Part shown: one piece after another, positions 6,169 through 14,265 of the stretch
Position numbering within the stretch: the first letter of the stretch is position 1
Layout: every line of letters starts with the position of its first letter
NCBI GenBank assembly: GCA_023145485.1
Contig: JAGLDT010000030.1
Span: forward strand, 1-14,320
DNA: 14,320 nucleotides
DNA from: Cocleimonas sp.
GTDB lineage: Bacteria; Pseudomonadota; Gammaproteobacteria; Thiotrichales; Thiotrichaceae
Direction: 5' to 3'
Position numbers and translations under genes: made by a program
Notes under the pieces: generated by a model
Told to the model about the DNA's origin: nothing
Database searches by the model: none
The model's input: the letters and a program-made list of their open reading frames with translations, nothing else

Positions 6169-7278
6169 ATGTACGTAACGGATAAAATTCTTCCTGAACT
6201 ACCTGCTCCTAGCAATTCCAAAGGTGTGGTGCATTGGTTAAAGAGCAACCTTTTCTCTAGCCCTGTGAATATAGTCTTCACCTTTTTAGGGCTACTTCTT
6301 CTCTATAAAACCCTTCCACCCATTATTCAATGGGCATTTATTGATGCCACTTGGGTAGCGGATACACGCGAAGAATGCTTAGGTGAAGGCAAAGGCGCTT
6401 GCTGGGCTTATATTGGAAATCGTTTTGGTCAAGTCATGTACGGTTTCTATCCTCCTGCAGAGTATTGGCGACCCAATATTGCAGGCATACTTTTAATTGC
6501 GCTGACTATTCCGCTCTTTATTGAAAAGATGCCGAGAAAAGTCTGGTTAGGCGCTTTTATCCTGCTTGTTTTCCCCTTTATTGCCTATTACCTCATTCAC
6601 GGTGGCTTCCTTGGGCTTTCCGAAGTTGGCACTGATAAATGGGGCGGGCTAATGCTCACCTTGATTATTTCCTTAGTGGGTATTGCTGCCGCACTCCCCT
6701 TAGGTATTATACTGGCGTTAGGACGACGCTCAGAAATGCCGATTATAAAATCAGTTTGTGTTATTTTTATTGAATTTTGGCGCGGCGTTCCCCTTATTAG
6801 CGTTTTATTTATGGCATCCGTGATGCTACCTTTATTCTTACCTGAAGGGTCTAGTTTTGACAAACTAGCCCGCGCTATGATTGGCATTATCCTCTTCCAA
6901 GCGGCCTATGTTGCGGAAGTCGTTCGGGGTGGCTTGCAAGCGATCCCCAAAGGTCAGTACGAAGCCGCCGTTGCAATGGGCTTGAGTTATTGGAAAAGCA
7001 TGACACTCATCATTTTGCCACAGGCGCTTAAACTGGTTATACCTGGCTTGGTTAATACCTTTATCGCCCTATTTAAAGACACTACACTGGTCTTAATTAT
7101 CGGTTTATTTGACTTATTAGCCATTATTGAAAACGTATTAGGATCAGACTCCTCTTGGTTAGGCTTCTTCACCGAAGGCTTAGTCTTTGCCGCTTTTGTC
7201 TTCTGGATATTCTGCTTTGCCATGTCACGCTACAGTATGGCATTAGAAAGAAAGTTAGATACAGGACACAGAAACTAA
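6169..7278 (+). CDS. aapM: General L-amino-acid ABC transporter permease
   Basis: The second permease subunit has 369 residues and pairs with AapQ. An N-terminal membrane helix (about 34-57) is followed by a periplasmic loop with two cysteines (CLGEGKGACWAYI, 70-82), a feature seen in AapM proteins. Further helices are at about 103-117 and 125-144, and the HisMQ-type permease domain runs from about 158 to 358 with EFWRGVPLISVLFM (202-215) and the EAA loop EAAVAMGLSYWKSMTLIILP (265-284). The start is firm: AGGAG lies eight bases upstream. The 10-base gap to aapQ indicates one transcript. Codon and base use resemble the neighbours. Confidence 0.92.
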   Translation: MYVTDKILPELPAPSNSKGVVHWLKSNLFSSPVNIVFTFLGLLLLYKTLPPIIQWAFIDATWVADTREECLGEGKGACWAYIGNRFGQVMYGFYPPAEYWRPNIAGILLIALTIPLFIEKMPRKVWLGAFILLVFPFIAYYLIHGGFLGLSEVGTDKWGGLMLTLIISLVGIAAALPLGIILALGRRSEMPIIKSVCVIFIEFWRGVPLISVLFMASVMLPLFLPEGSSFDKLARAMIGIILFQAAYVAEVVRGGLQAIPKGQYEAAVAMGLSYWKSMTLIILPQALKLVIPGLVNTFIALFKDTTLVLIIGLFDLLAIIENVLGSDSSWLGFFTEGLVFAAFVFWIFCFAMSRYSMALERKLDTGHRN

Positions 7279-7317
7279 TCACCGTTTTTTACATCAGTAA
7301 AAATTGAGAACTATTTT

Positions 7318-8085
7318 ATGAGCGAAGCAAATACACAAGCACAACATGATTACGCCATCCGCATGATTAATTTAAATAAATGGTACGGTGATTTTCACGT
7401 ACTCAAAGACATTAATCTTGACGTGACACAAGGCGAACGTATTGTTATCTGCGGCCCTTCTGGGTCAGGAAAATCAACCGTCATTCGTTGCATTAATCAC
7501 TTAGAGGAACATCAAAAAGGGCAGATTATTGTCAATGGCGAAGAAATTACGGGTGATGTAAAACAGCTAGAACGTTTACGCACCGACGTTGGTATGTGTT
7601 TTCAGCATTTCAATTTATTCCCGCATTTAAGTATTTTAGATAACCTAACCCTTGCGCCAATTTGGGTACGGAAAATCCCTAAAGCAGAAGCAGAAGCAAC
7701 GGCAATGAAGTACCTAGAACGAGTAAAAATCCCTGATCAAGCCAGTAAATACCCAGGACAGCTATCAGGCGGACAACAGCAACGGGTCGCCATCGCGCGC
7801 AGTCTGTGCATGAATCCAAAAATAATGCTATTTGATGAACCAACCTCCGCATTAGACCCTGAAATGATCTCCGAAGTACTGGACGTTATGATAGAACTTG
7901 CTAATGAAGGTGGCATGACCATGCTTTGTGTAACGCATGAAATGGGCTTTGCTAAACAAGTAGCCGACCGTGTTATCTTTATGGATGCAGGGCAAATTAT
8001 TGAAGAAAACACACCTAATGAATTTTTTAATAATCCACAATCGGAGCGTACTCAATTATTCTTGAGCCAGATTATTGCGCATTAA
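7318..8085 (+). CDS. aapP: General L-amino-acid ABC transporter ATPase
   Basis: This cytoplasmic ATPase of 255 residues powers uptake through AapQM. All ABC motifs are intact: Walker A GPSGSGKST (46-54), Q-loop Gln96, signature LSGGQQQRVAIARSL (149-163), Walker B IMLFDEP (169-175), D-loop SALD (177-180) and switch His207 in VTHEMGFAK. Length equals the family norm (about 255). It follows aapM by 39 bases, with only a weak GAG ribosome site before the ATG. It completes the J-Q-M-P order known for this transporter family. Related GlnQ/HisP-type ATPases look similar; the operon order decides the name. Confidence 0.94.
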   Translation: MSEANTQAQHDYAIRMINLNKWYGDFHVLKDINLDVTQGERIVICGPSGSGKSTVIRCINHLEEHQKGQIIVNGEEITGDVKQLERLRTDVGMCFQHFNLFPHLSILDNLTLAPIWVRKIPKAEAEATAMKYLERVKIPDQASKYPGQLSGGQQQRVAIARSLCMNPKIMLFDEPTSALDPEMISEVLDVMIELANEGGMTMLCVTHEMGFAKQVADRVIFMDAGQIIEENTPNEFFNNPQSERTQLFLSQIIAH

Positions 8086-8132
8086 AGTATCAACTGGCTT
8101 TAAATCACCAAAGAATTTCCAAATAAAACAAA

Positions 8133-8160
8133 GCACTGAAAAAATAATTTTTCAGCATGC
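8133..8160 (+). terminator. Hairpin downstream of aapP
   Basis: CTGAAAAA (8136-8143) pairs perfectly with TTTTTCAG (8148-8155) around ATAA, and GCA (8133-8135) with TGC (8158-8160) after a two-base bulge. The stem contains the U-run but none follows it, so termination strength is doubtful. It marks the likely end of the aap transcript. Confidence 0.4.
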
Positions 8161-8196
8161 TCCTTAGTCGTAAGATTGATATGAAAAAATCAGATC

Positions 8197-8892
8197 ATGA
8201 CCGCCCTTCCTCATGATATTTCCATCAATGATATTATTGCCTTTGCATGGTTTTTGATCTGCTGGAGTAGTTACTCATGGCTAGGAAAATATTTTCAAAC
8301 CCATAAGAGCAACTCACTGCACAGTTTTTCAAAATACTACCGTACTGAATGGATGCGACAGGCATTAAAACGCAATAATCGCATTACTGATGCGGCTTTA
8401 CTGGCTAATCTAATGCGTAGTGTTGCTTTTTTTGCATCAACGAGTATTTTTATCCTTGGCGGACTCATCGCCATTTTATCCAGCGTTGATCAAGCTATTA
8501 TTATGGTCAAAGGCATTCCCTTTTCACTAGAAATCTCACCCGAGTTCTGGAAACTGAAAGTCCTACTATTAATTTTCATTTATATTTATATCTTTTTCAA
8601 ACTAGTCTGGTCAATACGCCAATACAATACCTGCGTTATTATTCTTGGCGCAGCACCTGAAGTGTTTCCCAATAGAGAAGAGCAGGCACAATACTCCAGC
8701 AAACTAGGTTTAGTGATGCACCGCGCCGCAACCCATTATAATGAGGGTATGCGTGGGTACGAATATGGACTTGCAGTACTCGCCTGGTTTGTTCACCCTG
8801 TTCTTTTTATTTTCTCCACTAGTTTAATTCTAGTGGTTATTTATCGTCGTGAATTTGCCTCTCAGACTGTACGAGCTATGCAGGAATATTGA
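8197..8892 (+). CDS. DUF599 family membrane protein
   Basis: This 231-residue protein matches the DUF599 family of unknown function. It has four predicted membrane segments (about 11-30, 72-95, 120-140 and 190-215). The family motif NEGMRGYEYGLAVLAWF, followed by VHP, lies at about 182-201. Near the N-terminus are an aromatic-rich segment (WSSYSWLGKYF) and a Trp-Met-Arg stretch (EWMRQALKRNNR) typical of the family. No catalytic motif is evident. The ribosome site is weak and no better start is available in frame. It stands 111 bases after aapP beyond a hairpin and is convergent with dacB, with 39 bases between the stops. Nothing ties it functionally to the transporter. Confidence 0.8.
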   Translation: MTALPHDISINDIIAFAWFLICWSSYSWLGKYFQTHKSNSLHSFSKYYRTEWMRQALKRNNRITDAALLANLMRSVAFFASTSIFILGGLIAILSSVDQAIIMVKGIPFSLEISPEFWKLKVLLLIFIYIYIFFKLVWSIRQYNTCVIILGAAPEVFPNREEQAQYSSKLGLVMHRAATHYNEGMRGYEYGLAVLAWFVHPVLFIFSTSLILVVIYRREFASQTVRAMQEY

Positions 8893-8931
8893 TTTTGTCA
8901 AATAGCGACGGGTTAAGGGCTGAGGGTTTTC

Positions 8932-10392
8932 CTAATACCCCTTAGCAACATTTTGTCGTTTTCCACCCCAAAATACCCACTTAATCAAACCATCATGGCT
9001 TTTTCTAGCACGGCTGGAGGCTTTGGGGTCATTATGAAGGATCGAAACCATATACGTTTTTCCATCGGCTGCTTTAACATAACCTGCAACACCACGTACA
9101 TTACGCAAGGTGCCTGTTTTGAAAAATCCTCTGCCTTTTACAGGAGTAGAGCGCAAACGCCTTTTCATGGTTCCATCCACACCTGCTATCGACAATGATT
9201 GCATAAAAATATTACGATAAGGACTTTTATAAGCATCCATTAACAAGTCAGAGACATGTTTAGCACTAATGCGGGCGTTACGACTTAAACCAGAGCCATT
9301 TTCAATACGTAATTCTGGAAAATTCAGACCTCTTTTATTTAAAAAGTCTCCAATCGCTTCTGCCCCTTTACGTGGCGTTCCAGGAGCGCCATAGCGTTTT
9401 GCTCCAATCGCGAGCATCAATTGACGCGCCATGACATTATTGCTGTCTTTACCAAGCCTAGGGAGTATCTGTGCTAGTGTGCGAGACTGAAATGTTGCCA
9501 TTTTTTTTGCGTGAGCAGGAGTCTTTCCCTTAGCAAATCGAGCATTAATGGTGCCACCTAACTCATTTCTCCAGATATTATTAATCGCAGTATATAATGT
9601 ATTCGCAGGATTCATTAAGACACGAGCGTAACGACGTGTTCCACAGCGAGAAGAAAAAGTCCCCCTGAAGGTTGCTGTTACCTGTCCGCCTCGTCTGGAA
9701 ATACTAATTCTTGGACGACAACCACGACGTACTTTACGCATTTTATTCACTACTTTCAGGTTGTAAGCGGGCGTTTTTGCTCTTACAGAAACTTTTTTTC
9801 CTTTTGCATTGATAGTAAAATTAGTAATACGCTCATTGTATAACAACGCATCAGGTTGTGCGTTATAAGCAGTATATGGCTTACCATCAAAGGCCCCTGG
9901 ATTTAAATTTAGCGTGTCAAAAAAACTATTATCAAAAACTAAGCGACCTTTAATGCTGTTAATTCCGCGCCGACGTAATTGATTTAATAAGTGCCGTAAA
10001 TCTGCCGTTTTAAAATCAGGTGCTCCATAACCTTTAATATAAACATCACCTGTTAAGCGACCACCTTGAATTTTACCTGTAGTAAATATATTCACAGGCC
10101 AGCGATGATTTGGCCCTAAAACACCTAATGCGACATGTGCGGTCACTAATTTCATGACCGATGCAGGTGAACGTGGTTGATTTTCTTTATAAGCCAATAA
10201 AGGACGGGGAGAACCCACCGCATGCACATAAACACTCATCCCATAAGAAGAGATTTTCGAGCGATTAAGAACACTACGGACTTCATGTGGTAAATTATTA
10301 TAGATCGGCTGTTGCGCACTGGCAGATGGAATCACTCCAACTAGCAATAATGCTAGTGAAATAAAAAATACCTTAATTTTGTAAAAATTCAT
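8932..10392 (-). CDS. dacB: D-alanyl-D-alanine carboxypeptidase/endopeptidase (PBP4 type)
   Basis: This is a class C penicillin-binding protein that removes terminal D-alanine from peptidoglycan stem peptides and cuts cross-links in the periplasm. From the chosen start it has 486 residues, near the roughly 477 of E. coli DacB. A signal peptide covers 1-26 (ending SASA, then QQ). The three active-site motifs are intact: SVMK (Ser78 nucleophile, Lys81), SNN (317-319) and KTGT (425-428). Between the first two lies the long inserted domain typical of PBP4. That insert is very rich in Arg and Lys and contains two cysteines (225 and 250) that could form a disulfide. The start at 10392 has AGGGGA about nine bases upstream; an ATG at 10413 has none and would put charge before the signal peptide. 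Confidence 0.92.
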   Translation of the reverse strand: MNFYKIKVFFISLALLLVGVIPSASAQQPIYNNLPHEVRSVLNRSKISSYGMSVYVHAVGSPRPLLAYKENQPRSPASVMKLVTAHVALGVLGPNHRWPVNIFTTGKIQGGRLTGDVYIKGYGAPDFKTADLRHLLNQLRRRGINSIKGRLVFDNSFFDTLNLNPGAFDGKPYTAYNAQPDALLYNERITNFTINAKGKKVSVRAKTPAYNLKVVNKMRKVRRGCRPRISISRRGGQVTATFRGTFSSRCGTRRYARVLMNPANTLYTAINNIWRNELGGTINARFAKGKTPAHAKKMATFQSRTLAQILPRLGKDSNNVMARQLMLAIGAKRYGAPGTPRKGAEAIGDFLNKRGLNFPELRIENGSGLSRNARISAKHVSDLLMDAYKSPYRNIFMQSLSIAGVDGTMKRRLRSTPVKGRGFFKTGTLRNVRGVAGYVKAADGKTYMVSILHNDPKASSRARKSHDGLIKWVFWGGKRQNVAKGY

Positions 10393-10980
10393 TGTGTTAC
10401 TTCCCCTTTTCATCGTCTAGTACAGATTAACTAAATTACAAGACATTAGCAAATCTTATTAGAGACAAATATTATATTTATGATTAATTTATTTTATTAT
10501 TTAAAATAAGCTCTAGCCCATCACCAATTCAAAGTATCCTTAAGCCTACAGACTTTGAACTAATTTACAGAGGTAGTATCTTCTTTATCGAAAAATTTAT
10601 ATAACTTATCCAACAATATCTACCCTTTTTTCATTCTGTCAAAAGAATACACCTTATTAGCTTATATAGGAGCTGAATACTGGGAATAAATTACTAAGCC
10701 AACTATTTACCATCAACAAAACAATCATCGTTTTCTGATAAATTTAATTATAAATTGATTTAATCCATCAAATAAATTTAATACACTTTCGTCTATCACT
10801 CGCTCTTCCTTTCTGAACGCAAATGAATCAGTACATCTTCTCATCCTTGCTAAATCGTTGCGCACAAAATCTTAAGGTTTTAATTGCCTTAATCTATCTA
10901 AAGGGGAATAACCTATTAGCATTATTCCCTTTATTTTTAGCTCTTTAAGTCAAAAATGATCATTATATCACCAAATACAG
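10393..10980. other. 588-base AT-rich intergenic region
   Basis: This gap lies upstream of dacB and downstream of the carbonic-anhydrase-like gene. It must hold the dacB promoter, which I cannot place. An 8-bp inverted repeat, TTCAAAGT (10528-10535) and ACTTTGAA (10552-10559), lies in the dacB upstream region. Toward the right end are a candidate plus-strand promoter, two hairpins and a terminator-like T-run (see the separate entry). Confidence 0.6.
10791..10938 (+). ncRNA. Candidate small RNA or small-protein transcript
   Basis: A plus-strand terminator-like hairpin, AAAGGGGAATAA (10900-10911) with TTATTCCCTTT (10922-10932) and one bulged G, is followed by TTTATTTTT (10930-10938), yet no annotated plus-strand gene precedes it. 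A possible promoter, TTGATT (10755-10760) and TAATAC (10779-10784) with an 18-base spacer, would start a transcript near 10791. A second hairpin pairs TTAAGG (10872-10877) with CCTTAA (10887-10892). An open frame of 41 codons (ATG 10823 to TAA 10946) with a hydrophobic end (LLALFPLFLAL) overlaps but lacks a ribosome site and runs past the hairpin. The hairpin could equally be the terminator of the minus-strand gene at 10981, though it has only a short U-run in that direction. Confidence 0.25.
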
Positions 10981-12135
10981 CTAGGATAAATGCAACATAA
11001 CTTCTTCTGCATCTTCCATCGAATGAATAGCATCATCCATACTAATCTGGTCATTATTTTTTTCACTACAGGCATTGAGCTGATCAAATAAATCATTCTG
11101 CTCTACAACATAGCTCTCACCTGTTTTAAGCTGAACATAAGCTGCCCAAGGAACAAATTTTGTTAAGGGAAATAACTGCCCTTCTTCAGGGGAAATATCA
11201 ATATTCAACCCTGTGATATACAGTAAATTACGTCCTCGATAGGCTGGCTCTTGTGAAATACTGCGATGGGCGCGATCAAATTCCGCCTGTGTATTAGCCT
11301 GTGCTGCAGTCAAAAGAGGTGAGGGTGAAGTAACAATTCGAGGCATCACACCAATAAGATTGACTTCTAATTGCCGAGAACCATCAATATCATTCCTTTC
11401 GTTTAGATCTGAGCTAAATATAAAATACTCTGCTAGTAACGCACTGCCAATTGGAATTGCGCCCTCTCTTTTGGTAAAAAATTGACTCATGCGCTCATAA
11501 AACTCAACACTAGCACGGAAAGTGCGTGAGGTACTCTGATTTGAAAGGGGAACCATTTCACCATTAGGGTGCTGCTCTAGCATTTTATCAAGCTGTAAAA
11601 CGAGGCTATTACTACGCGTATTTGAAAGGTATTTATTATCAATGGTTAAATGACATTGATCACCTTGCATATCAATCAAAATATTATTCTTAGCAAATTC
11701 GTACTCTGTTAAATACCAGTCTAATGTACCGTGAATCTTACCGCAGTTACTAGAACAAGTGCTATGCTCTGTTTGTCCGCGTCGATAGGTACCAAAATGT
11801 TGTGTTTCTGGGTTATAACCCACATGACTGGCATGAACAATCAACAAATCTTTGCCATGGTGTGCATGAGGGCCATGACGATCAACGGCCATAATGCCAC
11901 CGACTCGACCATGATTAAAAGGAAACGCTGCAAAATGCTTTGCCATTAAAATCACGGGGTATCCCTGACTTTCATCCGAACAAAAAGCGCGCGATGGCAT
12001 AATACTACCTGCCTCAAAACCTAATGCCTGACACCAATTATAAAGACGTGGCACAAAACTACTGTAACGAAACCAACGACCCTCCATCGTGAAAGATCCT
12101 AAACTTGCCTGTATTTCTCGACGAACATTGTACAT
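10981..12135 (-). CDS. LCIB/LCIC-type carbonic anhydrase-like protein
   Basis: This 384-residue soluble protein resembles the LCIB/LCIC carbonic anhydrase family (zinc enzymes known from algal CO2-concentrating systems, with bacterial relatives), which interconvert CO2 and bicarbonate. From the chosen start the pattern includes a Cys-Ser-Asp segment (Cys52), a GRVGGIMAVDRHGP block (76-89), the histidine segment ASHVGYN (His104) and SNCGKIHG (Cys131). The Cys, His, Cys trio would be the zinc ligands. A C-terminal strand pair (LLYITGLNIDIS, then FVPWAAYVQLKTGESYVV) also fits. There is no signal peptide. The start at 12135 has AGGGAG about seven bases upstream; the GTG at 12183 has none. The acidic tail is family-atypical as far as I can tell. 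The assignment rests on remembered motif spacing, and activity is inferred. Confidence 0.55.
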   Translation of the reverse strand: MYNVRREIQASLGSFTMEGRWFRYSSFVPRLYNWCQALGFEAGSIMPSRAFCSDESQGYPVILMAKHFAAFPFNHGRVGGIMAVDRHGPHAHHGKDLLIVHASHVGYNPETQHFGTYRRGQTEHSTCSSNCGKIHGTLDWYLTEYEFAKNNILIDMQGDQCHLTIDNKYLSNTRSNSLVLQLDKMLEQHPNGEMVPLSNQSTSRTFRASVEFYERMSQFFTKREGAIPIGSALLAEYFIFSSDLNERNDIDGSRQLEVNLIGVMPRIVTSPSPLLTAAQANTQAEFDRAHRSISQEPAYRGRNLLYITGLNIDISPEEGQLFPLTKFVPWAAYVQLKTGESYVVEQNDLFDQLNACSEKNNDQISMDDAIHSMEDAEEVMLHLS

Positions 12136-12326
12136 AGACTTCTCCCTATTATATTTTATGATGAGTTTATTAAAAGCACGCACTTGTATAGCAGATTAAT
12201 CACTTTAAAACTAAGGTTTCACTCGTAATCATCGCTCATATTATTAACATTTTCCCTCTAAAAAGATGACTTGCGGTGTATCACTGTTAAACTACCCCAC
12301 CTTTCCTTAGTCATCACATCCAACTC

Positions 12327-13448
12327 ATGAGCAATACCACTATCAAACTACAGCAGAAAAAAGTTAATCTTCTTGATTTCACCACAGAGAAACTAAAGGA
12401 TTTTTTTATTGAAAAAGGTGAAAAACCCTTTAGAGCCACACAGATTATCAAATGGATGCATCAGTATTGTGTTGATGATTTTGAACAAATGACTAATGTG
12501 AGTAAGACATTACGTAGTGAGTTACAAAAATTTGCTGAAATTCGCGCACCTGAAGTAGTGCTTGATCAAGCATCATCAGATGGTACCCATAAGTGGTTAT
12601 TACGCCTTGAAGATGGTAACTGCATTGAAACTGTGTTTATTCCTGAAAAAGATCGTGGCACATTATGCGTATCATCACAGGTGGGTTGTGCCTTGGATTG
12701 CACTTTTTGCTCTACTGCTCGTCAAGGCTTTAATCGCAACTTAACGGTAGCTGAAATTATTGGGCAACTGTGGGCTGCAAAGCGTAGTTTACAACCTGAC
12801 GCAGGTAACGAGCGAGTGATTAGTAATGTCGTTATGATGGGCATGGGAGAGCCATTATTAAATTTCAGCCATGTTGTTGATGCCATGAAATTAATGCTAG
12901 ATGATAATGCTTATGGATTAAGCAAACGTCGTGTCACCTTGAGTACATCGGGCGTTGTGCCCGCACTTGATCGTTTACGAGGTGAAGTCGAAGTATCACT
13001 TGCGCTATCATTACATGCGGGTAACGATCAACTGCGTAATAAACTTGTTCCTATCAATAAAAAATACCCACTTAAGGTGCTAATGGATGCCTGTAAACGC
13101 TATATGAAGGGCAAAGCAGCGAGGGAACGCATTACTATAGAGTATGTTATGTTAGATGGAGTGAATGATACAGATCAACATGCACGGGAATTAATTTACA
13201 CCTTGAAAGGCGTACCCTCTAAAGTCAACTTAATCCCCTTTAATCCTTTTCCTGAAACACGTTATAAACGTTCCCCTATAAAACGGATCAATCAATTTAG
13301 GGATATTCTGATTGCATCAGGTTTGATTGTTGTCACTCGACGGACACGGGGCGATGATATAGATGCTGCTTGTGGGCAATTAGCAGGGCAGGTGAATGAT
13401 CGCAGTCGTAGAGAAATTCATTTTTCTCGTATTGAACAAGAGACTTAA
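12327..13448 (+). CDS. rlmN: 23S rRNA (adenine2503-C2) / tRNA (adenine37-C2) methyltransferase
   Basis: RlmN is a radical SAM enzyme that methylates C2 of A2503 in 23S rRNA and A37 in certain tRNAs. The protein has 373 residues, close to the E. coli length. The radical SAM cluster is Cys121, Cys125 and Cys128 (CALDCTFC), the resolving cysteine is Cys114 (LCVSSQVG) and the methyl-carrying cysteine is Cys349 (IDAACGQLAG). The SAM-binding segment MGMGEPLLN (171-179) and the segment RITIEYVMLDGVND (268-281) are also intact. The N-terminal accessory domain (about 14-80) is present. No Shine-Dalgarno precedes the ATG, and no closer in-frame start exists before residue 44. It lies 21 bases before the pilF-type gene, probably in one transcript, the usual gammaproteobacterial order. 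Confidence 0.96.
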   Translation: MSNTTIKLQQKKVNLLDFTTEKLKDFFIEKGEKPFRATQIIKWMHQYCVDDFEQMTNVSKTLRSELQKFAEIRAPEVVLDQASSDGTHKWLLRLEDGNCIETVFIPEKDRGTLCVSSQVGCALDCTFCSTARQGFNRNLTVAEIIGQLWAAKRSLQPDAGNERVISNVVMMGMGEPLLNFSHVVDAMKLMLDDNAYGLSKRRVTLSTSGVVPALDRLRGEVEVSLALSLHAGNDQLRNKLVPINKKYPLKVLMDACKRYMKGKAARERITIEYVMLDGVNDTDQHARELIYTLKGVPSKVNLIPFNPFPETRYKRSPIKRINQFRDILIASGLIVVTRRTRGDDIDAACGQLAGQVNDRSRREIHFSRIEQET

Positions 13449-13469
13449 AATCAAAGGTGATCCACTAAA

Positions 13470-14216
13470 ATGTTAACGATAAAAATAATAATAAATAATC
13501 ACATAAAAGCTGCCCTAATAAGCCTTCTTCTTGGGGGATCGCTTAGTTTGCTTAGTGGCTGTAGTTCACAAAGTAAAAAGGTGGATAGCATTAGTGCTGC
13601 AAGTATCAACGCAAAGCTTGGCGCAAGCTATCTACAAATGGGCCGATTAAAACTAGCGAATACAAAACTACAAAAAGCACTAAAGCAAAACTCTAACTCC
13701 AGTGAAGTACATCATTCTTATGCTCTGTTAAAACAAAAAATTGGCGACAATAAAGCTGCAAGCATTCATTTTGAAAAAGCCATTAGTATTAGTCAAAAAG
13801 ATCCTAGTTTACTTAATAATTACGGATCACACCTATGTCAAACAGGTCACTACCTCAAAGCAGTCAAACAATTTGACCTTGCATCACAAAGCCCTTTTTA
13901 TAAAACACCCGAATATGCCTACACCAATGCTGGAATTTGTTTAAGAAAAACACAAAATGACAAAACTGCTGAGCATTACTTTCGCAAAGCATTAAACAAG
14001 AATACTAATTTTGGTTCTGCTCTATTCCAAATGGCAAAATTAAACTATGATCAATCCAGCTATGCAAAGGCTCAGGCATTTTTATTGCGTTATGATGAAA
14101 ATAATTTACCTGCAGTGGAATCATTGGAATTATGTACTAAAATCAATAAACAGTTAGGCGATACGGATAAAGCTGATCATTGTGCAGAAAAGAAACTACG
14201 TTTATTTTCAAAATGA
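13470..14216 (+). CDS. pilF: Type IV pilus biogenesis/stability lipoprotein, PilF/PilW family
   Basis: This 248-residue TPR lipoprotein is needed in related bacteria for outer-membrane localisation and assembly of the type IV pilus secretin PilQ. Residues 1-30 are a lipoprotein signal with the lipobox LLSGC, so Cys31 would be lipidated and, with Ser at +2, sent to the outer membrane. About five TPR-like helix pairs run from residue 47 to 245 (for example KLGASYLQMGRLKLANTKL, then SLLNNYGSHLCQTGHYLKA). Length matches PilF/PilW (about 250). AGGTGA lies about 11 bases upstream of the ATG. The gene is 21 bases after rlmN. In some bacteria it is named pilW. No other pilus gene is visible here, so presence of pili is inferred. 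Confidence 0.88.
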   Translation: MLTIKIIINNHIKAALISLLLGGSLSLLSGCSSQSKKVDSISAASINAKLGASYLQMGRLKLANTKLQKALKQNSNSSEVHHSYALLKQKIGDNKAASIHFEKAISISQKDPSLLNNYGSHLCQTGHYLKAVKQFDLASQSPFYKTPEYAYTNAGICLRKTQNDKTAEHYFRKALNKNTNFGSALFQMAKLNYDQSSYAKAQAFLLRYDENNLPAVESLELCTKINKQLGDTDKADHCAEKKLRLFSK

Positions 14217-14224
14217 AATCAAAA

Positions 14225-14265
14225 AAAGATTTAAATAATAAATTCACCCTATTATTTAAATCTTT
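14225..14265. terminator. Perfect 16-bp hairpin after pilF
   Basis: AAAGATTTAAATAATA (14225-14240) and TATTATTTAAATCTTT (14250-14265) pair without a mismatch around a nine-base loop, eight bases past the pilF stop. The stem starts with As and ends with Ts, so it can act as a weak terminator in both directions. This suggests that the next gene to the right is on the minus strand or that the rlmN-pilF transcript ends here. Confidence 0.6.

Noticed and set aside
4966..8085. Glutamine- or histidine-specific transporter instead of the general Aap type
   Set aside because: The gene order J-Q-M-P, the large AapQ and AapM subunits with N-terminal extensions and the AapM cysteine loop fit the general L-amino-acid type; single-substrate systems have permeases of about 220-240 residues.
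8816..8836. Inverted repeat CCACTAG / CTAGTGG near the end of the DUF599 gene
   Set aside because: It lies inside coding sequence for a membrane helix and has no T-run; probably a chance result of codon use.
8893..8931. Terminator between the convergent DUF599 and dacB genes
   Set aside because: The 39 bases contain G-rich direct repeats (GGGTTAAGGGCTGAGGG) but no stem with a T-run on either strand.
10528..10559. 8-bp inverted repeat TTCAAAGT / ACTTTGAA as a terminator
   Set aside because: No T-run follows on either strand and no gene ends next to it; kept only as a note in the intergenic entry.
11731..11949. Plus-strand open frame of 72 codons inside the carbonic-anhydrase-like gene
   Set aside because: It is fully antisense to a conserved-looking coding region and has no ribosome site.
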